From positions 137,501 to 199,500 of the forward strand of contig JACVTC010000114.1 in assembly GCA_016946835.1 (NCBI GenBank): a stretch of DNA of 62,000 bases. The letters are read 5' to 3'. This DNA comes from Neocallimastix lanati (nom. inval.). Lineage: Eukaryota; Neocallimastigomycota; Neocallimastigomycetes; Neocallimastigales; Neocallimastigaceae. How positions within the stretch are numbered: position 1 is the first letter of the stretch; every line of letters starts with the position of its first letter. Position numbers and translations under genes: made by a program. This document shows, in pieces, positions 28,996-39,208 of this stretch. Under the pieces are notes generated by a model, which was not told the DNA's origin, did not search any database, and saw only the letters and a program-made list of their open reading frames with translations.

Positions 28996-30539
28996 TTGGG
29001 AAGTCTAAGGAAACAAGAATGGGATATTAACCAAGGTATTAGTGATGAAGAAATTAGTGAAGCAATCTCATCTACTCCTAACTTTAAAGCTTGTGGCCCT
29101 GATGGTATTCCAATGGAATTATTCAAAGCTTTGATTCCTTGTAAAGATAATTCAGAAGAATCATGTGATAATAATAGTAATAATTCATCTGGATTTTAAT
29201 GTCTCAAAGATATAATCAATCGAATTTGGAATGGTGACTTCCCAAAATCATGGAATAACGCATCAATAATTTCTATTTATAAAAAGGGCAATCCATCTGA
29301 TTGTAATAACTATTGTGACATCTCTCTTATCATTAATGAATTAAAAATTATAGCAAAAATCATAGCTGATAGAATCTCTAAATCTGGAATTGATGAAGGA
29401 TTTATAAGACTTGAACAATATGGATTTCGTAATCGAGAAGAATGTATAAGTCCTTACACTACATTAAGAATTATATGTCAGTGACGAATATTTGAAAATA
29501 AGGATACTTACCTTGCTTTTTTGGACCTTAAAAAAGCGTATGACTCAGTGCCCATATATAATGTATTAATGAAGATTCATCACATAGGTATTAGAGGTAA
29601 GTACTATAATTTTATTGAAAATTTATACTTATCTTCCAAGGCTTGTGTAAGAGTTGATAGACAATTATCAGAATCATTTAATATTAAGAAAGGAGTTCGT
29701 CAAGGTTGTCCCCTCTCACCAATTTTGTTTAACTTGTTTATTAATGATATTTTTAATAATTGTGATAAACATGGAATCTCTATTGTTGATAAACGTTGTT
29801 GTGGAAGTCTTTTTGCAGATGATATTATGTTATGTGCTTCAACAATATCCCAACATAAGAAATGATTAAAGTTTTCCAGTAAATAGGCTAGAAATATGAA
29901 ATGCAATTTTGTATCAATAAATGTGCCAGTTTAGTAGTACGAGGGGAAGTTTCAAGATTTCTTTATAATAGTAATCCTACCTTTTATCTTTCAAGTCAGG
30001 AGTTACCTAAAACGAATTGCTATACCTACTTAGGTGTACCATTTTCAAATGATTTAGAATTGAAACCGATCATACAGAGAATGAATAATAAAATAAGAAA
30101 AGCACTTTATTCCATAAAAGGATTTCTTAAGAATTCTCATATTCCTATCCCTTATAAAAGAATGTCATTTTCAGCTATGGTAATTGGACAAGTTTCATAT
30201 TATGCACCTCTACTTGGATCTAACAAAGAAAGAACGAGAAGTACACAGACACTAGTATATTCAGGATTATACTGGATTGAAGGATTTTCTAAAGGGAATA
30301 GCTTTACATCCCTTTATTATGTTTCTAAAGAACTTAACATTCCTCCTCTTTCGACGAAATTTGCGATTGCTCAGATAAGGTGTTTTAAAAAATGGAAAAA
30401 CTCAAAATGTATTATCTCTGATTTACTTAGAGATATATCTCGTTGTAGACATTATGCTTGGGATAAAGAAAGTAAAATTTTAGCTGACAAATTAGATAAA
30501 TTTCCATCAAAAAAAAATTTTAAACTTTTACTGGGATAG
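28996..30539 (+). pseudogene. LINE reverse transcriptase domain, broken by stops and a frameshift
   Basis: The first frame, 28996-29865, carries the RT motifs ACGPDGIPMELFK, FLDLKKAYDSV (catalytic Asp), GVRQGCPLSPILFN and LFADDIMLC (FADD catalytic pair). It is interrupted by TAA at about 29197, TGA at about 29482 and TGA at 29863. The polypeptide resumes in another frame at about 29901 with NKCASLVV and YTYLGVPF, the segment that normally follows FADD, and ends at a TAG at 30537. All catalytic residues are still recognisable, so decay is fairly recent, but the copy cannot make an intact protein. Confidence 0.85.
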
Positions 30540-30689
30540 AGATATGTCAGGAAAATCAATCAAAGCTAAGGCTTATAAAAAAAATAAATTTGAGAAAACT
30601 AAAGAATATCATAAGCTAAACTATGAGTATCCTGAATTTAGAACTGGTTTCTGATGGGAACTTCGTGACAGATGTGGATATAAAATTCG

Positions 30690-31337
30690 ATGCTCGTGTT
30701 GCCAAAGCTGCCAATATGTCCTTGTTGTTATAGAAAAAAAATTAATCCTCGATTGGAATATTGGTTTTCTAAATGCTATCTTTTCTGTGAATTTCGAATG
30801 AAATTTAAAGATATTGAAATTCTTTATGAAAAATTTTATATTATTTCTAAATATTGTCCAATATCTAATAGTAATGAAGACACTGTTATCACAGATATGA
30901 ATAATATAGAACTAAATTCTGATTCTGATAGTAGTAACGAAGTATATAATATTAATAATATTAACAATAGAAGTAATATTGTTAATAATAGAATAATTAG
31001 TTATAGTGAAAATAGAAATATTAATATTAGTGATAGTGAAAATTATAATATCGTTACCACTAATTTAATGAATAGTTCAATTGGTGAAAATCATGCTAAT
31101 TTAAGTAATTTTCTGAATAATGAATGTGTAAATATATATGTGACATGGTACCGATTATATAAATTCCTTCTTGGTGGAAGAGATGCAGATATTATTGATT
31201 TAAATTATAAAAAGAAATGGGTTATTTTCTTTACGAACCAAATCATTTCTGGTGATTATTCAAAAACGCCATTCTTGGTACGATCTGCGGCTCTCTTAAC
31301 AGAAATTATGACTCGGACTAGTACTCCGAAAATATAA
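30690..31337 (+). pseudogene. LINE C-terminal region with Cys-rich motif
   Basis: Frame following the reverse transcriptase. ICPCCYRKKINPRLEYWFSKC resembles the C-x2-C...H/C zinc-binding tail common in non-LTR elements. An Asn/Ser/Asp-rich stretch follows (about 30900-31070), then a WYRLYKFLLGGRDADIIDL segment and a conserved-looking end. At least one frameshift separates it from the reverse transcriptase. Assignment to the LINE rests on position and the Cys motif. Confidence 0.55.
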
Positions 31338-31433
31338 ACGGCAAGACGGGATAGCAGGGCCAATGCCTCTGAAGGAGAAGATCATAATTTCTTTCAGATA
31401 GTCAATTCAAACCCTAATCCATAAGGAGGTGAG

Positions 31434-31450
31434 GTTCGTTGCATACGAAC
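31434..31450 (+). other. Stem-loop near LINE 3' end
   Basis: GTTCGT (31434-31439) pairs perfectly with ACGAAC (31445-31450) across a 5-nt TGCAT loop, close to the 3' edge of the element. Many LINEs have a 3' stem-loop recognised by their reverse transcriptase, so this is a candidate for that role. The role is inferred from position. Confidence 0.5.
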
Positions 31451-31769
31451 TTTTTTCTGAATTTATTCATTCATTTTATTTTGAGTATTACTTTTAATTT
31501 CATGTTACTATTTCAAACATTATTATGCTCAAATTGGACAAATAATATTTATTTATTTTATTAATTCTGTGTTTTTTTTTTTATTAAAATTAAAAGTATT
31601 CATGTCATTTATGAAAGAATAAATAAAGATTAAAGTTCGCAATAATTAAGGCTATAAAAAAAATTTTTTTTTTTTACTGGTTTATTTTATTTCATTTTAT
31701 CTTATTTTAACATATTTTATTTTTATTAATACATTATTATTTTTTATTACTTCACTTTTTATTTTATTT

Positions 31770-31990
31770 TACTTTATTTTATTTTATTTTATTTTATTCA
31801 ATCTGTACTTTATATTTAATATTCTACTATTTATTTTATTTTATTCAATCTGTACTTTACATTTAATATTCTAATATTTATTTTATTTTATTCAATCTGT
31901 ACTTTATATTTAATATTCTACTATTTATTTTATTTTATTCAATCTGTACTTTATATTTAATATTCTACTATTTATTTTATTTTAATCTGT
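31770..31990. repeat. 47-bp tandem repeat, about 4.5 copies
   Basis: TTCAATCTGTACTTTA recurs with its C at 31799, 31846, 31893 and 31940, an exact 47-bp period, followed by a truncated fifth unit. Only a few substitutions separate the units. It lies in the 3' flank of the LINE. The region between it and the ankyrin pseudogene (to 32390) is AT-rich and shows no gene. Confidence 0.93.
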
Positions 31991-32389
31991 AATTAGATTA
32001 GGATTACTTTTTAATAATAAAAATAAATATTCCTCTTTTTTTTTTTATTTATTTTTATTTTTTTATTTTTTTTATTTTTGCTGTAGAAAAAAAATACTGA
32101 ATTCCTACTTATTATCCATAATAAAATCAATTATTTCATTTGATCTTGTTTCATTGAAAAATTCAATAAAATATTTAATTTCTTTCATTGAATTTGTATT
32201 GGTAAAAATATGTTATTTATTCAATAACATTTTTTTTTACAAAAAACAAACTTTAATTAATTAAAGGATGATTTAAATATAAAATTGATGATTGGTGAAA
32301 AATTGATTTCTTCCATAACACTTGGATTTCCTTAAATAATCAATCTAGTTCAATAATTTATTTATTATGACTATCGTTTTAAAAAGGGA

Positions 32390-33130
32390 ACTGATATTCA
32401 TAATAAATTTAGTAAAAGAATAATTTCATTATTAATTTTTATTCAAAATAATTACCTTATATCAAGTACAATTATTATTAATTAATAAAGCTGATTCTTA
32501 GGATATTCATAATTCCTAAGTTATATCACATTTTTTTATCAAAAATGATATTCAAACAAAAGAAATGGTTAAAATATACAAGTTTTATAAATGGTTAAAA
32601 GTTGATTAACCATTAATTATAATTATTGCTACTAAATTAGGTTTATTAAATATTATTCAATGCTTATTTGAGGAATTATATGTTAATATTAATATTACTG
32701 ATAAGAATAGTAATTCACCTTTAATGATTTCTTCTTTTAATAATTATATTAATATAATATATTATCTTATTAAAAGGAATACTGATATTTATCCTATGCT
32801 TAAATAATGAAAAAGAAACTACTCAATTTTTAATCAAAAACAATGAAAATATAAACCATAATAATATTAATGAAAATTCAATTTAATGATAGCTTCACAA
32901 TATAATAATCATATAAAAATAGAAAAATAAAGATTAGAAATTTATTTAGCATAAAGTGAATTAGGCTTTTTATGAAGAAATAGAAAATAGGTATATGAGG
33001 ATTATTTGTAACACTATGAAATATTTTATGAAGTGTGGAATAACTTCAAAAATGATTACCTGAAAAAGGAAATAAAAAATTGTAAATATTTAAATGAAAT
33101 TAGAATAAATCTCAATAAAAAAATTATGAT
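32390..33130 (+). pseudogene. Decayed partial copy of the ankyrin-repeat gene
   Basis: Sequence from about 32390 to 32940 aligns to 22003-22600 of the ankyrin gene at 20526, with many substitutions, small indels and in-frame stops. Shared passages include TGATATTCATAATAAA, TTCAAAATAATTA and AATGATTTCTTCTTTTAATA-like blocks. Around 32950 it jumps to the equivalent of 23180-23372, including the unique non-repeat insertion and the final repeat. It thus lacks roughly 550 bp of the parent as well as its 5' part. No open frame of useful length survives. Confidence 0.85.
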
Positions 33131-33257
33131 GACCCAATTAACGTTTTGTATCATAACAAGAGAGAATAATATCTTAAAAATATAGTAGCTATTGTTATCT
33201 ATCTTATTTTATTTTTTTTCTAAATTTTATAAATAAATTTTATAAATAAATAAATAA

Positions 33258-33297
<40 letters not shown>

Positions 33298-33439
33298 TTA
33301 TTTAATATATATATATATTAATTATCTGTTATTTTATAGTATCACTACCTCTTTTTTACATTTTTATTTTTATTTTATTTATTTATTAATTATTATTATT
33401 TAAAAAAGAAATAAATAAAAAATTAATATATATATTTTT

Positions 33440-33700
33440 AAATAAAAATTTTTTTGTTATTTCCAGTGTATACCGTCTTTGATTTCAGCCCTCCCTCTTC
33501 GGAGCAGTGGGAATATTGAGGTAGTCACATGCTTCTTTTTTCTAAAGGCAAAATTGTCCCTACTGGACGACCTTTCTGAGTATTTCAGCATTGGAGCTCT
33601 GACATGCATATTGCTGAAAATTTTTCTAGTACAACTCCTAGTGCTTCTCAAGTTCGTACTTTGAAGAGAGATCAATATAACCTAACCCACAGAAAATTCA
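33440..33700 (-). mobile_element. SINE-like short retroelement copy B
   Basis: Diverged second copy of the element at 18650-18823, in the opposite orientation. The A-rich tail lies on the minus strand near 33455-33440. Homology covers at least 33451-33600, including an exact 20-mer (33509-33528) and the AATACTCAG(A/T)AAGG block near the other end. The remaining 33600-33700 is also GC-richer and may be the 5' part lost or diverged in copy A. Short frames on both strands here are not genes. Confidence 0.6.
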
Positions 33701-34282
33701 TACTAACTCCCTGTATACATGTTATCAATTTAGTAGAATATACTTTGACCGAAATAAAAAAAAAAATAATTATTATTATTATATTAATATATTTTGTCTT
33801 TTATATAATTATAATTCTAAAACAGTAATATTTTATTTTTTTTATTTTTATTTTATTTTATTTTTTTTTTAAATTTTAAATAAATATTTATTTAAAATTA
33901 AAGTATTATTTCATATATAAAAAATAAAATTTTACATGAAATTTGAAAAAAAAAAAATTTTTTAAAATTTTTAATTACAATATGAATAAATCATTAAATA
34001 TATAATTCATTATTATATGAAAGCTTTCAATTAAATATTTATTATAATTATTAAAAAATATTAGTTAATTTATTTATATTATAATATTATATTATAATAT
34101 TGTTTTATAATTTAGCAAAAAATATATGTATATTAATTTGTTTAGAAAAATGAATATATTTATATAATAATATCGTTCAAAATTAATAATATTGGGTATC
34201 ATGAATTTTTAATTTTTATTAGTTTTTTTTTTTAATATTAATTTAAAAAAAAGATAATTAAATAGCTTAATTTTAATATAAA
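33701..34282. other. AT-rich upstream region of the second ankyrin gene
   Basis: Simple AT-rich sequence with poly-A and poly-T runs. I see no gene or distinct element. It probably contains the promoter and 5' UTR of the ankyrin gene that starts at 34283. Confidence 0.5.
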
Positions 34283-37200
34283 ATGGATTTCATTGACAAA
34301 CTTAATCATCTTATTTCAGAAAATGATTTATATAACTTAAAATCTTATGTAAGTTTAAATAATATTCAGGTTAATACTTATAATGAAAGCTGCTATGATT
34401 TATTAATTCAATCAATTGAAAAAAATGCTTCAGAAAGTATTTTAAAATATATCTTAAGCTTTTATAAAAATGTTAATTTTGAAATTATTAATGGTAAAAT
34501 TCCATTATTTATTGCTATCGAAATGAATCATTTTAACCAAGCGAATTTATTATTGAAATACAATGCGAACATTAACTATATTAATAAAAATAAAGATAAT
34601 ATTATTACATATCTTATGAATAAAAATTTATTAACTAAAAAAAAATTAATTTATATTTTAAAAAAGAATATTAATATAAATTTTAAAAATAGGCAAGGAG
34701 TTAGAATTGTTGATTCATTAATAAGAAAAAAAGATTTTGAATTAGTTAATTGCATTTTTAAAACTCTCATATATCAAAAAGACACAGTTCTTCGTTTAAT
34801 AAATACTTATAAATATGGCATTCCAATGTCAAAGAAACAATTACTTGATTTCATTGAAGAAGAGAAATCTAAAATTGAAATAACAAAACCAATGTTCATT
34901 ATAGCAATAAAAAATACTGATGAAGCAATTTTAAATTTACTTTTAGAACATGAAATTAACGATTATATTTTTGATGTTAATAATGGATATAACTTACTGA
35001 TAGAAGCGGCTGAACGAAGTAATTATCCAATAGTAAAATTATTAATTAAAAAAGGTGTAAAAGTTAATGAAAAAAATTTTAAAGGTTCCACCCCTCTTTT
35101 AATTTCATCAGAAAATGGTGATAAAGAAATTGTAGAATATTTAGTTGAGCATGGTGCTGAAGTTAATGAAAGTAATTCAGAGGGAGAAACACCTATTAAA
35201 GTTGCTTATAATAAGTGGAATTATGCTATTGTCAAATACTTAATTGACCATGGTGCAGACGTCAATGATTCTGGTCAATCAGGAAAAACATTGCTAATTT
35301 TTGCTATTGAAGATGAACAAGTGGAAATGATTTCATATTTCTTACAAAATTCAACACTTAATATCAATTTCGAAGATGAAAAAAAATGGACGGCTTTAAT
35401 GTATGCTGCTAAAGGTGGTAATGTTAAAATTATACAACAGTTAATTGAACGTGGTGCAAATTTAAACCATAGAGATAAAAATGGTAATACACCATTATTG
35501 ACAGCTGCAGAATATGGTCAAGAAGCAGCTGTCCAATATTTTATTGAAAATAAAAAAGTGGATATTAATGAAGTAAATAATGCGGGATGGACTGCGTTAA
35601 TGTTAGCATCAAAAAATGGTCATCTTCCTGTAATTAAATATTTAATTCAAGAAAGAGCAAATATAAAACTTAGAAATAATAAAGGTTGTTCTTCCCTCTT
35701 TATCGCTGTTTTTTATAATCATTTAACAGTAGTTCAATATTATATTGAAAATTATTCTAAAATTTTAAATGTAAATGAAAAAAAAAAGAATGGTAATGCA
35801 ATATTAATATATGCTGCATTTAATAATAATTTAGATATGGTTAAATATATAGTTAATCATGGTGCTATTTTGAACTCCGTTGGATATAAAAAAAGTAATG
35901 CATTAATACAAGCTTCATATCTTGGTCATTTAGAAATTGTGCAGTATTTAGTAGAACAAGGAATTGATTTACTTCAGAAAGATAATCATGGTATGTCTGC
36001 TTTACTGTATGCAGCTAAAAACGGACATCATTTAATTGTTAAATATTTAATAGAGCATAATGCACATATTAATGAGGTTAATAATAATGAAGAAACAGCA
36101 TTAATTCTTGCTTGTCAATGGAAACGTATTGAAGTCATTATCTATTTAATAGAAAAGGGTGCTTTAGTTAATCATCAAAATAAAGATGGGTGGTCAGCAT
36201 TAATTATTGCAGCAAAACAAGGAACATTTGATATTGTCCAGTATTTAGTAGATCATTCAGCTAATATTCATTTAAAAACTAATCATCAATGGACTGCCTT
36301 AATGTGGGCCGCACATTTAGGTCATCTTCCTATCATTAAATTTTTAATTGAGAAACATCACGCAAATGTAAATAATGTAAGTAATGATGGATGGTCAGCT
36401 TTAAAATGTGCATTTAAAAATAGTTTTTTTAAAGATGGTACTTGTTCAACATATATTGAGATCACAAAATATCTTATTAAGCAACATGCTAATGTAAATG
36501 AAAAATGGGAAAATGGTAATACACCATTTTTACTTGCTTTAAATGAAAATGAGGATATTGTTCAATATTTTATTGAAAATAGTGAAAATATTAATGTTAA
36601 TTTAATTAACGATTTAGGTGAAACAGCTTTAATGAAGGCTTCTCGTAAAGGATATCTTAAGGCGGTTAAATTCTTAATTAAAAATAGAGCAATAATTAAT
36701 ATTAAAGATATCCAGGGTTATACAGCATTAATGTATGCTGCAAAATATGGACATATCGATGTTGTAAAATATCTAATAGAAAATGGTGGCATTATTCAAG
36801 AACAAAATAATAATCATGAAACAGCAATATCATTAGCATTCAAAGAAAACTATACAGATATTATTAAATTATTATTAAATAGAATTTCAATTGAAAATAA
36901 ATCAATCGAAGATGATGATTGGATTCAATTAATAAATATTTCCAATCATGATATTGCAAAATCAAGTGAATTTTTAAAACTAAAAAATATTACTATTGAG
37001 GATGTTAAGGAAAATTATACCTTATTAACTTTTGCTTCTTTAAATAATTGTATTAATTTAATTCAATATCTTTTGATCAATATAGAATTGTCTAAAATTC
37101 AAATCATAATAAATCAAAAAGATAATACAAAGTTAGAATGGTCACCATTAATTTATGCATCTTACTATGGGTATTTGAATCTTGTAAAATATTTAATTGA

Positions 37201-38200
37201 AAAAAAAGCATATATAAATGATATTGACAATGAACAATTTACGCCATTAATGTATTCCTGTCAAAATGGACATTTAGAAGTCGTAGAATATCTTATCCAA
37301 CATGATGCAAATACTATAACAAAGAATAAATATGGAAGAAATTGTTTAATGTTAGCTTCTATATCAGGTCATTTACATATAGTAAAACGTCTTCTTCAAA
37401 TTAAAGGAATTGATATTAATGATATTGATGGAAGGAAATGGACAGCAATTCTTCATGCGTCACAAAATAATCATCTGGATATTGTTGAATATTTATATGA
37501 GCATGGTGCTGATATTAATAAGGAAGCAATTTTTTATTGGACTCCCCTATTAGCTTCGGCCTATCAAGGTTATTTAGATATTGTTAAATTTTTAGTACCG
37601 AGAGGGGCAAAATTAGATCAAAAATGTTACAGTGGAAGTACGCCTTTAATCTATGCAGCTCAAGGAGGTTATATGGATGTTGTACAATGCTTAGTAGAAT
37701 CAGGAGCTGATATAAATATTGATAATAACTGGAACAAAACTGCTATGATTGAGGCAATATCCAATAATCATGATGACATAGCTATTTATTTGATTGAACA
37801 TGGAGCTCAAGTTAATAATTTTGATTCGTACTATTCACCTCTAATTATTGCATCTAAACAAGGTCTTGATAATGTTGTTAAATATTTAGTAGCTCATGGT
37901 GCAATTGTCGATGCTAAAAAATATGATACAACAGCCTTAAAGACAGCAAGTCAGCATGGTCATCTTAATATAGTACAGTTTTTAATAGAAAATGGAGCAA
38001 ATATTAATTATAATGGATATTATAATGGTGATACCCCTATTATGCTTGCTACACTTTATAATAAATATGAAATTGTAAAATATCTTTTAAGTAAAGGTGC
38101 TGATATTACTGAACGTAAAGCATATAAAGGAACCGTACTATCTGTAGCTAATCATTATGGATATATTAGATTATATCAATTACTTCAAAAATATGTATAA
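34283..38200 (+). CDS. Ankyrin-repeat protein, 1305 aa
   Basis: Intronless paralogue of the gene at 20526. The N-terminal cap is recognisably the same (VNFEIINGKIPLFIAIEMNH, then NINYINKNKDNIITYL). After about residue 230 roughly 28 ankyrin units follow to the C-terminus, with typical sequences such as WTALMLASKNGHLPVIKYLI. About residues 870-920 form a diverged, non-repeat-like stretch between two repeat blocks. There is no signal peptide, membrane segment or catalytic domain; it is probably an intracellular binding scaffold of unknown partner. The length difference from its paralogue fits expansion or loss of repeat blocks. It lies in the same orientation as the paralogue and the pseudogene upstream, suggesting tandem duplication. 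Confidence 0.93.
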   Translation: MDFIDKLNHLISENDLYNLKSYVSLNNIQVNTYNESCYDLLIQSIEKNASESILKYILSFYKNVNFEIINGKIPLFIAIEMNHFNQANLLLKYNANINYINKNKDNIITYLMNKNLLTKKKLIYILKKNININFKNRQGVRIVDSLIRKKDFELVNCIFKTLIYQKDTVLRLINTYKYGIPMSKKQLLDFIEEEKSKIEITKPMFIIAIKNTDEAILNLLLEHEINDYIFDVNNGYNLLIEAAERSNYPIVKLLIKKGVKVNEKNFKGSTPLLISSENGDKEIVEYLVEHGAEVNESNSEGETPIKVAYNKWNYAIVKYLIDHGADVNDSGQSGKTLLIFAIEDEQVEMISYFLQNSTLNINFEDEKKWTALMYAAKGGNVKIIQQLIERGANLNHRDKNGNTPLLTAAEYGQEAAVQYFIENKKVDINEVNNAGWTALMLASKNGHLPVIKYLIQERANIKLRNNKGCSSLFIAVFYNHLTVVQYYIENYSKILNVNEKKKNGNAILIYAAFNNNLDMVKYIVNHGAILNSVGYKKSNALIQASYLGHLEIVQYLVEQGIDLLQKDNHGMSALLYAAKNGHHLIVKYLIEHNAHINEVNNNEETALILACQWKRIEVIIYLIEKGALVNHQNKDGWSALIIAAKQGTFDIVQYLVDHSANIHLKTNHQWTALMWAAHLGHLPIIKFLIEKHHANVNNVSNDGWSALKCAFKNSFFKDGTCSTYIEITKYLIKQHANVNEKWENGNTPFLLALNENEDIVQYFIENSENINVNLINDLGETALMKASRKGYLKAVKFLIKNRAIINIKDIQGYTALMYAAKYGHIDVVKYLIENGGIIQEQNNNHETAISLAFKENYTDIIKLLLNRISIENKSIEDDDWIQLINISNHDIAKSSEFLKLKNITIEDVKENYTLLTFASLNNCINLIQYLLINIELSKIQIIINQKDNTKLEWSPLIYASYYGYLNLVKYLIEKKAYINDIDNEQFTPLMYSCQNGHLEVVEYLIQHDANTITKNKYGRNCLMLASISGHLHIVKRLLQIKGIDINDIDGRKWTAILHASQNNHLDIVEYLYEHGADINKEAIFYWTPLLASAYQGYLDIVKFLVPRGAKLDQKCYSGSTPLIYAAQGGYMDVVQCLVESGADINIDNNWNKTAMIEAISNNHDDIAIYLIEHGAQVNNFDSYYSPLIIASKQGLDNVVKYLVAHGAIVDAKKYDTTALKTASQHGHLNIVQFLIENGANINYNGYYNGDTPIMLATLYNKYEIVKYLLSKGADITERKAYKGTVLSVANHYGYIRLYQLLQKYV

Positions 38201-38829
38201 AAAAAAGGTTTATTTTTATTAAACATTATTATATAATTAATATTAATTTTAAAAAATAAATATAAAAATTAAAATAAATATAGATTTTTAATAAAAAAAA
38301 ATTAAATAAATAAAACCACATTAAAAAAAATTTTTATGAAGTCTAATTTATAAATATATATATTTTAATAAATAAAATTAATTTATATAAAAAAAAATAT
38401 TGAATTTTTAGTTTTATTTTCAATTATATTAATTTTATTATTATAATTTTAAAACTAAATTAATTAACTTAAAAATTTTAAATTTATTGTAATATATGTT
38501 GATGTCATAAACATATATATAAAAATAAATGATTATCTGTTTATATAGTTTATATAATTTTTTTTTTATTTAATATTTCAAAGAAAAAAAAAAATAATAA
38601 TAATAAAAAAAAATATTAATATTAATAATAAAAAATATATATATAATAAAATATATATATAAAATATATATATATGAAAGAAAATTATGAAAATTTGTTA
38701 TTTGTTTTTTTTTTTTTTTTTTTTTATTTTTTAATTATATTATAATATTAAAGTATGAATAAAAGCTTTAGTATTTTAATTTTAAAAGCTATAGTTACGA
38801 AAATAATAATTTCAGTTATGAACTAAAGA

Positions 38830-38923
<94 letters not shown>

Positions 38924-39208
38924 TATTTATAAAATAAATAAATAAATAATAAAAAAGATATTCATATTATACTTCATAATATTATATATATTTTTTTTAT
39001 GAAATTAAATAGTACTTCATTTTTGTAAATTTATTTATATACAACTCAAACAAATAATATATTATTGATTTAACAAATAAGTAAACAATTGTTATAATAA
39101 TAAAAAATAATGAATAAATGAAATAATAATAAAAATAAAAATAAACATAAAAATAAAAAAAAAATTTGATAGATAGTAATATTATTAATAATAAATAATT
39201 ATATAGTA
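38201..39208. other. Intergenic spacer with (AAT)n array
   Basis: AT-rich, with a poly-T run (38706-38725) and an AAT array at about 38828-38922. No gene is seen. A short minus-strand frame near 39000-39200 is Phe/Tyr/Ile-rich AT noise. The end of this stretch should be the promoter of the MYND gene. Confidence 0.6.
38828..38922. repeat. (AAT)n microsatellite
   Basis: Uninterrupted AAT units, about 31 copies, in the spacer downstream of the second ankyrin gene. Confidence 0.93.

Larger units (their letters stand above)
27245..31460 (+). mobile_element. Degenerate non-LTR retrotransposon (LINE) with AP-endonuclease and reverse transcriptase
   Basis: One element spanning about 4.2 kb. The order is a 5' region, an endonuclease, a reverse transcriptase, a C-terminal Cys-rich segment and a short 3' UTR ending in a stem-loop. 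The start is set by homology to the short derivative at 16.2-16.6 kb and could lie further upstream; no LTRs are seen. Several stops and frameshifts break the coding region, so the copy is dead. Its codon use and base composition are less AT-extreme than the neighbouring spacers. Confidence 0.88.

Noticed and set aside
33457-33828. Three short frames around 33.5-33.8 kb
   Set aside because: They lie within the SINE-like copy B on both strands and have no protein features.
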